Origin: Sapientia aquatica
GTDB lineage: Bacteria > Pseudomonadota > Gammaproteobacteria > Burkholderiales > Burkholderiaceae_D
NCBI RefSeq assembly: GCF_004358105.1
Contig: NZ_SMYL01000013.1
Location: 1 to 64,000 of the forward strand
Length of the DNA: 64,000 nt
Direction of reading: 5' to 3'
The notes below the pieces were generated by a model, which saw only the letters and a program-made list of their open reading frames with translations, did not search any database and was not told the DNA's origin. Shown here in pieces: positions 28,167 to 39,146 of this stretch. Each line of letters starts with the position of its first letter. Within the stretch, counting starts at the first letter, position 1. The position numbers and the translations under genes are program-made.

Positions 28167-28579
28167 AGGTGTATAACGCTGTGGTTGAGATCGATAGTTA
28201 GTGACTCAACTACGCGCATAATTCTGGGGCTGATTGGATTAATTAACACTTTTATGGTGGGTTTGAACGATTGCGAACCGACAAGGGGCGGAGTTTGACG
28301 AGTCTGTGCTTGGCTAAAATTGGTCGAATCTAGCTATAAATCCTTACAGCGTCACTTAAAAAATTTAATCCTCGTAGATAAACCCGTGATGATGTGCTGC
28401 TTTTTATTCAATCCAAATTTGCTATTAATGCAAGTCTTCGGCTGATCGATGCCAAACATGGCGGTAACTCCCGTTCTCCGAAATCTATCGATAAACACAC
28501 TATTTAATACACACTAACCTTGTGCTAGCCGATTGATACGCGCACAATCTTCGCTTCCCATCTTATTTGCCCCATTTCA
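28167..28579. other. Divergent intergenic region between yraN and rsmI
   Basis: There are 413 bp without a supported gene. I looked for RNase P RNA because it often lies near rsmI, but its conserved GAGGAAAGTCC element is absent. Promoters for both divergent genes must be here, but none is convincing by eye. Confidence 0.5.
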
Positions 28580-29476
28580 ATGAGCGATCAACACCCACTT
28601 TTGGCGCACGCGGCGCAGCAGTCCTATCCAGCCTCGTGCTTGTATATTGTTGCGACGCCAATTGGCAATACCGCCGACATCACTTTCCGCGCCTTGCATG
28701 TGCTGTCGACCGTGGCCGCCATTGCTTGCGAAGATACGCGCAATACCTCACAACTGCTTAAGCAACTCGGCCTCTCCAAGCCACTCATCGCGGCGCATCA
28801 ACACAACGAAAACGAGGTCGCGCTGAAAATCATTCAACGTTTGCAAACCGGTGAAAGCATTGCTTTAGTCTCGGACGCGGGAACGCCAGCGGTGTCCGAC
28901 CCGGGCGCGCGGATTGTCGATGCAGTGCGCGCAGCAGGATTAAAAGTTGTGCCCTTGCCGGGCGCGAGTGCTGTCATCAGCGCGTTATCTGCCAGCGGTT
29001 TAATTCAGGATCAGTTTTATTTCGTCGGATTTTTACCGAGCAAAGCCGGCCAACGTGACAGCGCATTGAATAAGCTCATCGCGGTTCCGGCGACCTTGGT
29101 TTTTTACGAAGCGCCGCATCGGATTGTTGAGACAGTCAACGCCTTAGCAGCGATTTTTCCGCCTAATCGTAAGATCGTATTAGCACGCGAGCTGACTAAA
29201 TTATTTGAAGAAATTCATCGCTGCGATGTGGCCGATGCCGCCGCGTGGTTGGCTGCAGATAGTCACCGCGAAAAAGGCGAGTACGTCGTTTTGCTTGAAG
29301 GCGCCTCACAAGATGCCGATGCCGAACTCACCGAAGCTAAGCGAGTGCTGACGATTTTGTTGGACAGCTGTTCGGTCAAACAAGCAGCGCAATTAGCCGC
29401 CCAATTAACCGGACAAAAAAAGAATGGGCTGTATGAACTTGCGCTAAACTTGCAAAAATCTGTATTGCCGCCTTAA
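28580..29476 (+). CDS. rsmI: 16S rRNA (cytidine1402-2'-O)-methyltransferase RsmI
   Basis: The 298-residue product is a tetrapyrrole-methylase-fold enzyme that 2'-O-methylates C1402 of 16S rRNA. Family motifs are LYIVATPIGNTADITFRA, ACEDTRNTSQLL, the SAM site LVSDAGTPAVSDPG, VVPLPGASA and FYEAPHRI. Length is normal (~280-300). It sits in its usual neighbourhood, divergent from yraN. The upstream sequence shows no strong Shine-Dalgarno. Confidence 0.95.
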   Translation: MSDQHPLLAHAAQQSYPASCLYIVATPIGNTADITFRALHVLSTVAAIACEDTRNTSQLLKQLGLSKPLIAAHQHNENEVALKIIQRLQTGESIALVSDAGTPAVSDPGARIVDAVRAAGLKVVPLPGASAVISALSASGLIQDQFYFVGFLPSKAGQRDSALNKLIAVPATLVFYEAPHRIVETVNALAAIFPPNRKIVLARELTKLFEEIHRCDVADAAAWLAADSHREKGEYVVLLEGASQDADAELTEAKRVLTILLDSCSVKQAAQLAAQLTGQKKNGLYELALNLQKSVLPP

Positions 29477-29519
29477 CAAGAACTTCACATTTCCACCCAT
29501 CACATAGGAACTCGCCACT

Positions 29520-31169
29520 ATGCTCCATCAAACTCCACTAATTGCAACCATCGTCGGCGGGCTAGTTTTGGCATTTATCTTTGGTGCCATTGCCAACCGT
29601 TTGCGTATGCCGCCGTTAGTGGGCTATTTGATCGCGGGCATCGTGGCTGGGCCTTTTACGCCGGGCTTTGTCGCCGATACGTATTTAGCGCAGGAGCTGG
29701 CCGAGATTGGTGTGATTTTGCTGATGTTTGGCGTGGGGATGCATTTTTCTCTCAAAGATTTGTTGGCGGTGAAGTCGATTGCTATTCCCGGTGCCGCGCT
29801 GCAAATCGGTGCGGCCACTCTGTTAGGCATGGGCTTGGCATGGGGCATGGGCTGGCAGATCGGGCAGGGGATTATTTTTGGTTTGTCTTTGTCGTGCGCT
29901 AGCACCGTGGTCTTGCTGACTGCGTTGGGCGAGCGCAATTTAATCGACACGCGGCGCGGTCAAATCGCCATTGGTTGGCTCATTGTTGAAGACATCATTA
30001 TGGTGCTGGCGCTGGTGTTGATTCCGGCGCTGTCAGGTTTATTGGGCGGCACTGGCGAAGTACTCAGCATGGGTGAATTCCTCACCACCTTTGCCATTAC
30101 CATCGGCAAAGTCATCGCCTTTGTGGCGGTCATGCTGATTTTTGGTAAGCGCGCTATTCCGTGGATTTTGCAGCGTATTGCAGCCAACGGTTCACGCGAA
30201 TTATTCGGCTTGTGCGTGTTGGCGATTGCCTTGGGATTTGCGCTCGGATCGACCTACTTGTTTGGTGTGTCATTCGCCTTGGGCGCATTCTTTGCGGGAA
30301 TGATGTTGGCCGAATCGGAACTCAGTCATCGTGCGGCGGAAGAATCGTTGCCGCTGCGTGAAGTGTTCTCAGTCTTATTTTTCGTCTCGGTCGGAATGTT
30401 GTTTGATCCGTCCGTTTTGCTGCGCCAACCTTGGATGGTGCTGGCAACGGTGTTAATTATCGTACTCGGTAAATCGCTGGTGTCCTTGGTGTTGGTGCTG
30501 GCGTTCCGCCATTCTTTATCGACCGCTTTAACCATTTCAGCGAGCTTGGCGCAAATTGGTGAGTTCTCGTTCATTCTGGCTACGTTGGGAATTAGCTTGG
30601 GAATTTTGCCCACCGAAGGGCGCGATTTGATCTTAGCTGGCTCGATTATTTCCATCATCCTGAATCCGTTTGTATTTGCCTGCTTAGACAAATTAAAACC
30701 TTGGTTAGAGCATCGCCATCCAGAAAAACAAGAAGTCGAAACCGATAACGCCGCCGCTTGCGCGCAACAAGAAGGTCACACAATTTTGGTCGGCTATGGC
30801 GAGTTGGGGCAGCTAGTCGGAGAAGAACTACAAGCTAGGCACAAGCCGTTTATCGTAGTGGAAGATCATCCCGATATTTTGCATGACATGGGCAAGCAAG
30901 AAATTCCTACGGTGTTCGGCTACGCTGCCGCGCCCGGGGTATTGGATGCGGCCATGATTAGTACGGCGCACTGTTTGGTGTTGACGATGTCCGACCCGAT
31001 TATCTCTGGCCAGCTCATCAGCTATGCCCATTCCTTAAATCCTGCCATCAAAATCATCGCGCGCGCCATGACTGATGTGGAAGCTGAGCATTTAAAACAG
31101 CAAGGCGCAACCAGCGTTATTGTGGCCAAACGCGAAGTCGCGAAAAATTTAGCGGCCTTGATTAACTAA
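29520..31169 (+). CDS. CPA2 monovalent cation:proton antiporter (KefB/YbaL-like)
   Basis: The 549-residue product is an inner-membrane antiporter. Residues ~1-385 form the Na+/H+ exchanger domain with about 12 membrane segments (for example RMPPLVGYLIAGIVAGPF and GVGMHFSLKDLL). A TrkA-N/RCK NAD-binding domain follows at ~418-535 (ILVGYGELGQLVGEEL). Such proteins exchange K+ or Na+ for H+ and are gated by nucleotides or glutathione adducts. E. coli YbaL is the closest named type by architecture; the ion cannot be read from the sequence. A terminator follows 22 bp after the stop. Confidence 0.85.
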   Translation: MLHQTPLIATIVGGLVLAFIFGAIANRLRMPPLVGYLIAGIVAGPFTPGFVADTYLAQELAEIGVILLMFGVGMHFSLKDLLAVKSIAIPGAALQIGAATLLGMGLAWGMGWQIGQGIIFGLSLSCASTVVLLTALGERNLIDTRRGQIAIGWLIVEDIIMVLALVLIPALSGLLGGTGEVLSMGEFLTTFAITIGKVIAFVAVMLIFGKRAIPWILQRIAANGSRELFGLCVLAIALGFALGSTYLFGVSFALGAFFAGMMLAESELSHRAAEESLPLREVFSVLFFVSVGMLFDPSVLLRQPWMVLATVLIIVLGKSLVSLVLVLAFRHSLSTALTISASLAQIGEFSFILATLGISLGILPTEGRDLILAGSIISIILNPFVFACLDKLKPWLEHRHPEKQEVETDNAAACAQQEGHTILVGYGELGQLVGEELQARHKPFIVVEDHPDILHDMGKQEIPTVFGYAAAPGVLDAAMISTAHCLVLTMSDPIISGQLISYAHSLNPAIKIIARAMTDVEAEHLKQQGATSVIVAKREVAKNLAALIN

Positions 31170-31191
31170 AAGTACGGCAAAGTTAGGCCAC

Positions 31192-31220
31192 AAAAAAAGG
31201 GCACATCGTGCCCTTTTTTT
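31192..31220. terminator. Bidirectional rho-independent terminator
   Basis: A perfect 13-bp stem AAAAAAAGGGCAC / GTGCCCTTTTTTT encloses the 3-nt loop ATC. It separates the convergent antiporter and rlpA genes and would work for both. Confidence 0.93.
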
Positions 31221-31236
31221 CTATCACCAACAACCA

Positions 31237-32451
31237 TCAACGCTGCACTATCACTGGTTTCGATACGCCCGCACTAAGCGCCAATTGGATCGCGCGGTTG
31301 GCCTCATCGCGGCTTACAAACGGCCCACTAAATAGGCGATACAAGGTCCCTTGCTGCACAATTTCAAAGCTGGGCAATTGCTTTAAGGTTTCTTGCAAAC
31401 GGGTAAACGTCGCTTCGGCATTGGAACGCAATCCAAACGCGCCAAACTGCAAATAAAAGCCGCTCGCCGGGTTGGGCGAATTAATCACCGGCGGCACTGA
31501 CGCGCTGCTCACCGCGGCGCTCACAGCGGGTGCCGACATATTGGGTTGAGGATTAACGGGTGCAGCGGAATTACTGGCGACTAAATTTTCAAACGCCGCC
31601 GTATCGGGCTTCACCGCGCTAACGCCACCAACAGCAGTCGAACCTACCGTTGATGCTGCTGCCGTTGCCGGTAAGGCCGTGACTGTCAACGCAGGTGGGG
31701 CGGAAATTGGCGCCGAGCTTGGCACGAAGGTAGAAGGGGAAGCAGTAGCGACTGTTTCGGTCACACGATTCTTTTTGTTTTCGGCCATTTTTTCAATATC
31801 GGCGGGCAGCAAACGTTCCAACAACAACTCGCTACTTCCCTTGCCCAAGTAATCCAACTTGAGCGCGGCGGTATAGGATAAATCGACGATACGGTTGGTA
31901 TGAAACGGGCCGCGATCATTGATCTTTACGATGACTTGCTTACCGTTGCTCAAATTGGTGATGCGCGCATAGGAAGGAATCGGCAAGGTTGGATGCGCAG
32001 CCGTCATTTTGTACATATCGTAAGGTTCACCCGACGAGGTTTTTTGTCCGTGGAATTTTTTCCCGTACCAGCTTCCCGTACCCGTTTGGGAAAAAGGCGT
32101 GTCGTCAATCAGCGGCACATAAGTTTTACCGAACACAACATAGGGCTTGTTGCCGGATTTGGAATACGGCTCAACTTTTGGCTCTGCATCCAACGTCAAT
32201 TCCAAGCCGGGTGGCGGATTATCGCCCGGACCATCGTCTTTGTAATAACCGCCGCGTCCCGAACCTGCTTTCGGTAAATTCGGGGCGGCTTGTCCGGCTA
32301 CTGGCGCAGTTGTGGCAGGCATTGCTGCGCGTGGCGCAGGCGTGGGGGCAGAAGATACTTTAGGCGCGCTGCCGCAAGCCGAGAGCAAAGCAAGAACGAC
32401 GCACAGACTTAGCGCATTGAGCAGCCGACTATATTGCTTGATTTTATGCAT
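31237..32451 (-). CDS. rlpA: Septal ring lytic transglycosylase RlpA family lipoprotein
   Basis: The 404-residue product has a lipobox LLSAC (C26), a DPBB domain (~residues 120-210: GTGSWYGKKFHGQKTSSGE, YDMYKMTAAH, VKINDRGPF) and a C-terminal SPOR domain (~325-404). A long Ala/Pro/Ser linker lies between them. RlpA cleaves naked glycan strands, and SPOR targets it to denuded peptidoglycan at septa. I chose the ATG at 32451 because AAGGAGG lies 5-6 nt before it. It is the last gene of the rod-shape cluster, following rodA after 33 bp. Confidence 0.92.
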   Translation of the reverse strand: MHKIKQYSRLLNALSLCVVLALLSACGSAPKVSSAPTPAPRAAMPATTAPVAGQAAPNLPKAGSGRGGYYKDDGPGDNPPPGLELTLDAEPKVEPYSKSGNKPYVVFGKTYVPLIDDTPFSQTGTGSWYGKKFHGQKTSSGEPYDMYKMTAAHPTLPIPSYARITNLSNGKQVIVKINDRGPFHTNRIVDLSYTAALKLDYLGKGSSELLLERLLPADIEKMAENKKNRVTETVATASPSTFVPSSAPISAPPALTVTALPATAAASTVGSTAVGGVSAVKPDTAAFENLVASNSAAPVNPQPNMSAPAVSAAVSSASVPPVINSPNPASGFYLQFGAFGLRSNAEATFTRLQETLKQLPSFEIVQQGTLYRLFSGPFVSRDEANRAIQLALSAGVSKPVIVQR

Positions 32452-32484
32452 CCCAGCCTCCTTCAATCAATATTCCAAGCTAAA

Positions 32485-33591
32485 TCAGCTCTGAATCAAT
32501 TTACGATGACGTTGAATACTCATCAAAATTCCCGCGCCCAAAGCCAGCGTCACCAAGGCCGTACCGCCATAACTCATCATCGGCAATGGCACCCCAACCA
32601 CCGGCACGATGCCGCTGACCATGCCCATATTGACGAAGGCGTAGGTAAAGAAAATCGTCGTAATCGAACCGGCTAATAGGCGCGTGAAAAAAGTCGGCGC
32701 GTTCGCGGCAATCATTAATCCGCGTGCGAAGAACAATAAATACAGCACCAATAAAACACAGCAACCGATCAAACCAAACTCTTCAGAAAATACTGCGAAA
32801 ATAAAATCGGTGGTGCGTTCCGGAATAAATTCCAAGTGCGCTTGCGTGCCGTTCAACCAACCTTTTCCAGTAATACCGCCCGAGCCTACCGCAATCGTGG
32901 ATTGAATAATGTGGAAGCCTTTTCCAAGCGGATCGGTGGTCGGATCGATCAACGTTAACACCCGTTCGCGCTGATAATCGTGCATGTTGTGCCATACCAA
33001 AGGCATGCTGGCGGCGGCCAACACTACCGCGCCAATAATCACCCGCCACGACAAACCGGCCAAAAAAATTACCGACAAACCTGCTGCCAACACCAACATC
33101 GCGGTGCCTAAATCGGGTTGCTTAACGATGAAGCCAATCGGCAAAATGAGTAATCCAGCGGCGACCAAAAATTCGCGCCAGCCGACCGCGCCTTCGCGTT
33201 TTTGGAAATACCATGCCAACATTAACGGCATAGCGATTTTCATGAGTTCCGATGGCTGCACCACCATGCCGATATTAATCCAACGACGCGAACCTTTTTT
33301 CACAATCCCAAATAACGCTACCGCAATCAACAAAGTGACGCCGACCGTATAAACCGGAACGGCGAAGCGCATCAGTGTTTGCGGCGGCGTCATGGCAGCA
33401 ATCCACATCACGATAAAGGCCACGACGATATTGCGCAGTTGGTCTTCGACCCGCCCGGGGAAATCAATCCCGGCGGAATACAAGGTAACAATTCCGACCG
33501 ACATAATCAGAAAAATAATAATCGCTAACGGGCCATCAAACACCGTGACATACGGTTTGATGACTTGCCAAGGTGAACGGTATCTGCGCAT
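32485..33591 (-). CDS. rodA: Rod-shape peptidoglycan glycosyltransferase RodA
   Basis: The 368-residue SEDS-family polytopic membrane protein has the MIIAGLS-type motifs, here KKGSRRWINIGMVVQPSE, MPLVWHNMHDYQRERVLTL and GVPLPMMSYGGTALVT near the C-terminus. SEDS proteins polymerise lipid II glycan strands. RodA works with PBP2 in the elongasome, and mrdA is immediately upstream (24 bp). Length and motifs are normal. Confidence 0.96.
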   Translation of the reverse strand: MRRYRSPWQVIKPYVTVFDGPLAIIIFLIMSVGIVTLYSAGIDFPGRVEDQLRNIVVAFIVMWIAAMTPPQTLMRFAVPVYTVGVTLLIAVALFGIVKKGSRRWINIGMVVQPSELMKIAMPLMLAWYFQKREGAVGWREFLVAAGLLILPIGFIVKQPDLGTAMLVLAAGLSVIFLAGLSWRVIIGAVVLAAASMPLVWHNMHDYQRERVLTLIDPTTDPLGKGFHIIQSTIAVGSGGITGKGWLNGTQAHLEFIPERTTDFIFAVFSEEFGLIGCCVLLVLYLLFFARGLMIAANAPTFFTRLLAGSITTIFFTYAFVNMGMVSGIVPVVGVPLPMMSYGGTALVTLALGAGILMSIQRHRKLIQS

Positions 33592-33615
33592 AACGAGGTC
33601 TTATCCGGTAATCAA

Positions 33616-35631
33616 TTAGTTTTTAGGAGCAGGGCTAGTTGCGCCGGGCGCTGGGCCGCCTTCGGATTCGGCTTCGGCTTTGACTTCCGATTCGGATTGC
33701 ATCAAGGAGGCATCGACTTTTTCTACTGCAGGATTATCGGTGTCCATCATCTTGAGTAGTTCTTTGGATTTATCGTCGGGGCGTTTGCCGAGCAAGAAAT
33801 AATCCAACGCTAGCTTAGCAATCGGTGCGGCACCGGCGGCACCGAAACCGCCATTTTCGACAATCATGGCAATCGCAATACGTGGTTTATCGACTGGCGC
33901 AAAAGCGGTGTACAAAGCGTGATCGCGGAAACGCAGGGCGACATTTTTCTCGTTGTATTTTTCACCCTTTTTAATACCAATAACTTGCGCGGTACCAGTT
34001 TTACCAGCCGATTCGTAACCCGCATTGGCAAACACTGGGCGCGATGTGCCTTCCTTGGTTACGCCTGCCATGGCGTTTTTAATGATGTCGATGTTTTCTT
34101 GTTTGAGCGGAATACGATAACTTTCTTTTGGTACCGTTAAGGCGCGTTGATGCGTTTGCGGGTCTTCGATCATTTTGACCAAATGCGGTCGCATCACGAC
34201 GCCGTTATTGGCCAGCGTTGCAACGGCATGCGCGATTTGCAGCATGGTGTAGCTGTTATAGCCTTGCCCGTTTCCTAACGAGATGGTTTCACCGGCATAC
34301 CATTTTTGTTGCGCGGGCTTTTTGTACATCGAACGCTTCCATTCGGTGGAAGGCAAAATCCCGCTGCGCTCATGTTCCAAATCGATGCCGGTTTTTTCGC
34401 CAAAACCAAACGGCTTCATAAAATCATGGATGCCATCTACGCCGATGTCGTTCGCCAGCATGTAGTAATAGGTGTTGCACGACAACACAATTGATTTATA
34501 TAAATCGACCACACCGTGACCGCCGACTTTATCGTCATTAAAACGATGTCCGCCCAACATAAAAAAACCTTGGTCAACAATGGCCGAACTCGGTGTGCGC
34601 TTACCCAACTCCAAACCGGCTAAGGCCATGAAGGGTTTATAAGTTGAGCCGGGCGGATAGCTACTGGTTAAGGCGCGATTGATGAGCGGCTTGTCGATGG
34701 AGTTGTTCAGCGCATCCCAGTTCGCTTGATCAATGCCTTCCACAAAAAGATTCGGATCGTAAGTTGGTTTCGATACGAAGGCCAACACGTCGCCAGTTTC
34801 GGGATCAATCGCGACCAAGGCACCGCGCTTGTCGCCAAACGCATCTTCGACGATTTTTTGCAATTCAATATCTATCGATAAAATCAAATTGCTGCCCGAA
34901 GTCGCCGGTGAACGCGACAACGTTCGCACTGCGCGACCGCCAGCGGAGACTTCCACTTCTTCAATCCCGGTCGTACCGTGCAAAACGCGCTCGTAACTTT
35001 TCTCTAAACCTTCTTTGCCGATGTAATCGGTACCGCTGTAATTATCGGAATCGTCTTCGGACTCATCGAGCTTTTTGGCATCGGCTGCGCTGATGCGGCC
35101 AATGTAGCCAATGACGTGCGAGGCGAGTTCGCCCAGAGGATATTGTCGGAATAAGCGGGCTTGGATTTCCACTCCCGGAAAGCGGAACCGTTGCACGGTG
35201 AACCGCGCAACTTCTTCGTCGGTTAAGCGGGTACGGATGGGCAAGCTTTCAAAGCTTTTGGAATCTTCCATTAGCTTTTTAAACCGCTTGCGATGTTTGG
35301 CTTGGATATCGACCAATTCGGCTAATTGGTCAATCACGACGTCTAAGTCTTGATTGATTTTGGACGGCGTAATCTCTAAGGTGTAGGCCGAAAAATTACG
35401 CGCTAACACGACGCCATTGCGGTCCAGAATCAAGCCGCGATTCGGGACCACTGGCACGATAGAGATACGATTCTCTTCGGCTTGGGTGGCATACATTTCA
35501 TGCTTGACGATTTGCAGCCAAACAAAGCGCGCAAATAGCATGGTGAAGCAAAACAGAATGATGCCCGCTATCGCAAATAAGCGCATCCGAAAATAATATA
35601 ACTCGCGTTCGGTATTTTTAAATTCAGTCAT
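33616..35631 (-). CDS. mrdA: Penicillin-binding protein 2 (MrdA)
   Basis: The 671-residue monofunctional transpeptidase of the elongasome has an N-terminal membrane anchor at ~15-40. The PBP dimer/pedestal domain spans ~60-240, and the transpeptidase domain has S329-T-Y-K332, S384-C-N386 and K544-T-G546. The C-terminal ~50 residues are a low-complexity acidic/Pro-Ala tail (SESEVKAEAESEGG), longer than in E. coli PBP2. It is flanked by mreD and rodA on the same strand. Confidence 0.96.
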   Translation of the reverse strand: MTEFKNTERELYYFRMRLFAIAGIILFCFTMLFARFVWLQIVKHEMYATQAEENRISIVPVVPNRGLILDRNGVVLARNFSAYTLEITPSKINQDLDVVIDQLAELVDIQAKHRKRFKKLMEDSKSFESLPIRTRLTDEEVARFTVQRFRFPGVEIQARLFRQYPLGELASHVIGYIGRISAADAKKLDESEDDSDNYSGTDYIGKEGLEKSYERVLHGTTGIEEVEVSAGGRAVRTLSRSPATSGSNLILSIDIELQKIVEDAFGDKRGALVAIDPETGDVLAFVSKPTYDPNLFVEGIDQANWDALNNSIDKPLINRALTSSYPPGSTYKPFMALAGLELGKRTPSSAIVDQGFFMLGGHRFNDDKVGGHGVVDLYKSIVLSCNTYYYMLANDIGVDGIHDFMKPFGFGEKTGIDLEHERSGILPSTEWKRSMYKKPAQQKWYAGETISLGNGQGYNSYTMLQIAHAVATLANNGVVMRPHLVKMIEDPQTHQRALTVPKESYRIPLKQENIDIIKNAMAGVTKEGTSRPVFANAGYESAGKTGTAQVIGIKKGEKYNEKNVALRFRDHALYTAFAPVDKPRIAIAMIVENGGFGAAGAAPIAKLALDYFLLGKRPDDKSKELLKMMDTDNPAVEKVDASLMQSESEVKAEAESEGGPAPGATSPAPKN

Positions 35632-35670
35632 GCTATGAGCGGCTTAATGAGCGTGGTAATACAAGGAACA

Positions 35671-36183
35671 TCAAATCGGACGCGTATCATCGCGATCCAC
35701 AGAGCGGCGCTGCGGAGCTAACAACAACCAAGTCGCCACGGGCCACAGGGCGGCTGTCACAAAGCTTTCGCTAAAAAATAACCAGCCGGGAAATTTTCCA
35801 TTGACCATTAATTGAATCAACGATTGAATCACTTGGGTCAACAAGAACAACGGAAACACATGCAAGGTTTGTGTCATCGGTGTAAACCACAACACGCGGC
35901 GGTGTATCGTGATGGCGAAGTAGGACAGCAAAGTGTACGCCAGCGCGTTTTCGCCCAACAGCGAAGCGGTGTGCACATCCATTAACAAACCCATGACAAA
36001 GGCCACGCCAATGCCCACTTTGCGCGGCTGATGAATACTCCAAAAGACCAAGACCAGCGCGACAAAATCCGGTACGAATACCATGTTCCCCCAAGGGAGA
36101 AAATTCATCAAAAATGCGATCAATAAGCTGCTAAAAATAAACAGCGGGCTAGCGGGCAATAAGATGTAATGCGGCTGGTTCAC
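35671..36183 (-). CDS. mreD: Rod shape-determining protein MreD
   Basis: The 170-residue protein has about five hydrophobic segments, including FSSLLIAFLMNFLPWG and VALVLVFWSIHQP, followed by GVAFVMGLLMDVHTASLLGE, the typical MreD G-LLxD motif. MreD is an integral membrane partner of MreC in the elongasome. Its start overlaps the mreC stop by four bases (36180-36183). Confidence 0.93.
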   Translation of the reverse strand: MNQPHYILLPASPLFIFSSLLIAFLMNFLPWGNMVFVPDFVALVLVFWSIHQPRKVGIGVAFVMGLLMDVHTASLLGENALAYTLLSYFAITIHRRVLWFTPMTQTLHVFPLFLLTQVIQSLIQLMVNGKFPGWLFFSESFVTAALWPVATWLLLAPQRRSVDRDDTRPI

Positions 36184-37118
36184 GGTTGAACCTCTTTAGC
36201 TTTAGGCGGGGTTTCGGGACCGTCACGAGTGACGCGGCGATTAACTTTTTTCAGCTTGGCGTCTTCGTCTTCGGGACGCGCTTCGATATGGGTATCGACT
36301 AACAGCACCAAGACTTCTTTGTGCCGATCTAAGCCCGCCATCGGCAGGCAGACGATGCGCTCAAAAGTCGTGGTCGCGTTGTTTTCAATCAGCGACACTT
36401 TGGCGACAAACAAGCCCGCAGGATAAATCCCATCGATGCCGGACGTGACTAACACGTCACCGGCTTTGATGTCGGCATTGCTTGGCACACGCAGTTCTAA
36501 ATTGCCGAATTGGCCTTTACCGTAAATCACGCTGCGCAAACCGTTGCGCTGCACTTGCACTGGAATCGCTTGATCTTTATCGGTCAACAAGGTGACTTCG
36601 GAAGTCAGCGGAAAAATTCGTGTCACTTGACCGACCACGCCTTGATCGTCAATCACCGGTTGCCCAAGCGCGATGCCGTGCTTGGTCCCGCGATTGATAA
36701 TGATGCGACGACTAAAACTATCGCGCGCGTCATAAAGAATTTCGGCCAACACGGATTTAACCGGAACTTGTTCGCCAGTGGCGAGCAGACGGCGCAATTG
36801 GGCGTTTTCGAGTTTGAGTTGTTGATCTTGCTGAACGCTGAGCGACTGCGCCAATTGCGCGCGCTTTAAGGCGGCGTTTTCTTTTTGTAGCGTACTGAGT
36901 TGGGTGAAGTAATCACCCATGCTATTGACCGCGTCGCGCGGCGCGACGGCCAGCATTTGCAGCGGATAGAGCGCGGAACCAACCACTTGACGCACCAAAC
37001 TCAGCGATTGCAGACGGGCGTCAATCACCAACAACATAATCGCAACTAGGGAAAAAAATACCACTTTAACGCGAGCCGATGCGCCTTGTTTGAAGAGTGG
37101 TGGTGGACTGTATTCCAT
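36180..37118 (-). CDS. mreC: Rod shape-determining protein MreC
   Basis: The 312-residue product has a short cytoplasmic N-terminus and one membrane helix (~17-37). A coiled coil (~65-110, LSTLQKENAALKRAQLAQSL) and the beta-rich periplasmic MreC domain (~115-280, with GVVGQVTRIFPLTSEVTLLT and SGIDGIYPAGLFV) follow. The C-terminal ~30 residues are charged and disordered. MreC activates PBP2 from the periplasm. It is transcribed with mreD, mrdA, rodA and rlpA; a hairpin lies between it and mreB. Confidence 0.95.
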   Translation of the reverse strand: MEYSPPPLFKQGASARVKVVFFSLVAIMLLVIDARLQSLSLVRQVVGSALYPLQMLAVAPRDAVNSMGDYFTQLSTLQKENAALKRAQLAQSLSVQQDQQLKLENAQLRRLLATGEQVPVKSVLAEILYDARDSFSRRIIINRGTKHGIALGQPVIDDQGVVGQVTRIFPLTSEVTLLTDKDQAIPVQVQRNGLRSVIYGKGQFGNLELRVPSNADIKAGDVLVTSGIDGIYPAGLFVAKVSLIENNATTTFERIVCLPMAGLDRHKEVLVLLVDTHIEARPEDEDAKLKKVNRRVTRDGPETPPKAKEVQP

Positions 37119-37210
37119 CTTTTAGTAATCAATATAACCGAGTGATAGTTTGCATAAATTTGCACACCACATTCCGATTGGTCGGAACGAATTTGCTGTT
37201 CTAAAAATGT

Positions 37211-37253
37211 AAAAAAACAGCAAACAAAACTAAAAGTATTGGTGCTGTTTTTT
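37211..37253. terminator. Possible terminator/attenuator between mreB and mreC
   Basis: Arms AAAAAACAGCA (37212-37222) and TGCTGTTTTTT (37243-37253) pair over 11 bp around a ~20-nt AT-rich loop. Read from the mreB side it ends in a U tract. Only four G-C pairs make it weak, so partial attenuation of mreC transcription is the likelier effect, if any. Confidence 0.5.
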
Positions 37254-37375
37254 GGGTAAAACAATTGAGCTGCTGGTGAAGCACTGCCGGTGAAGTACGT
37301 TTAGCTAATCAATCACAACGACCAGCTAAACGTTGATTGCGCGCTTCGTATGTTTCTTATGAATGCCAATCCAAC

Positions 37376-38749
<1,374 letters not shown>

Positions 38750-39052
38750 ATGTCCCTCAAAGATACCGACGTAACCCGCATCGCGCACCTCGCGCATTTG
38801 GAGTTATCTCCCGAGCAAACCGGCAAAACGCTGGATCAACTCAATGGCATTTTTGCATTGGTCGAAAAGATGCAAGCCATCGATACAACCGGCATCGAGC
38901 CACTCAGCCATCCGTTTGCCTTGGTAGTCGATCAATTGGCGCTGCGCTTGCGCGACGATAAAGTGACCGAAACCAATCACCGCGAGGCTTACCAAGAGTG
39001 CGCGCCAGCGACTCAAGATGGCTTGTACTTGGTGCCGAAAGTCATTGAATAA
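38750..39052 (+). CDS. gatC: Asp-tRNA(Asn)/Glu-tRNA(Gln) amidotransferase subunit C
   Basis: The 100-residue GatC has RIAHLAHLELSPEQ, LDQLNGIFALVEKMQAIDT and the C-terminal LRDDKVTETNHREA. The belt-like subunit stabilises the GatA-GatB interface in the indirect pathway for Gln-tRNA or Asn-tRNA. It is first of gatC-gatA-gatB, with ~94 bp before gatA. Confidence 0.95.
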   Translation: MSLKDTDVTRIAHLAHLELSPEQTGKTLDQLNGIFALVEKMQAIDTTGIEPLSHPFALVVDQLALRLRDDKVTETNHREAYQECAPATQDGLYLVPKVIE

Positions 39053-39146
39053 GCCGGATTTAGCCGTTTCAGTCATTGGTGTTTCATCAGCAAAATCGCT
39101 TAACGCTCATTAAATACCACCCAATTGCTCACAAAATAATCACATC

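Noticed and set aside
28167-28579. RNase P RNA gene expected near rsmI
   Set aside because: No GAGGAAAGTCC or other conserved core elements were found on either strand.
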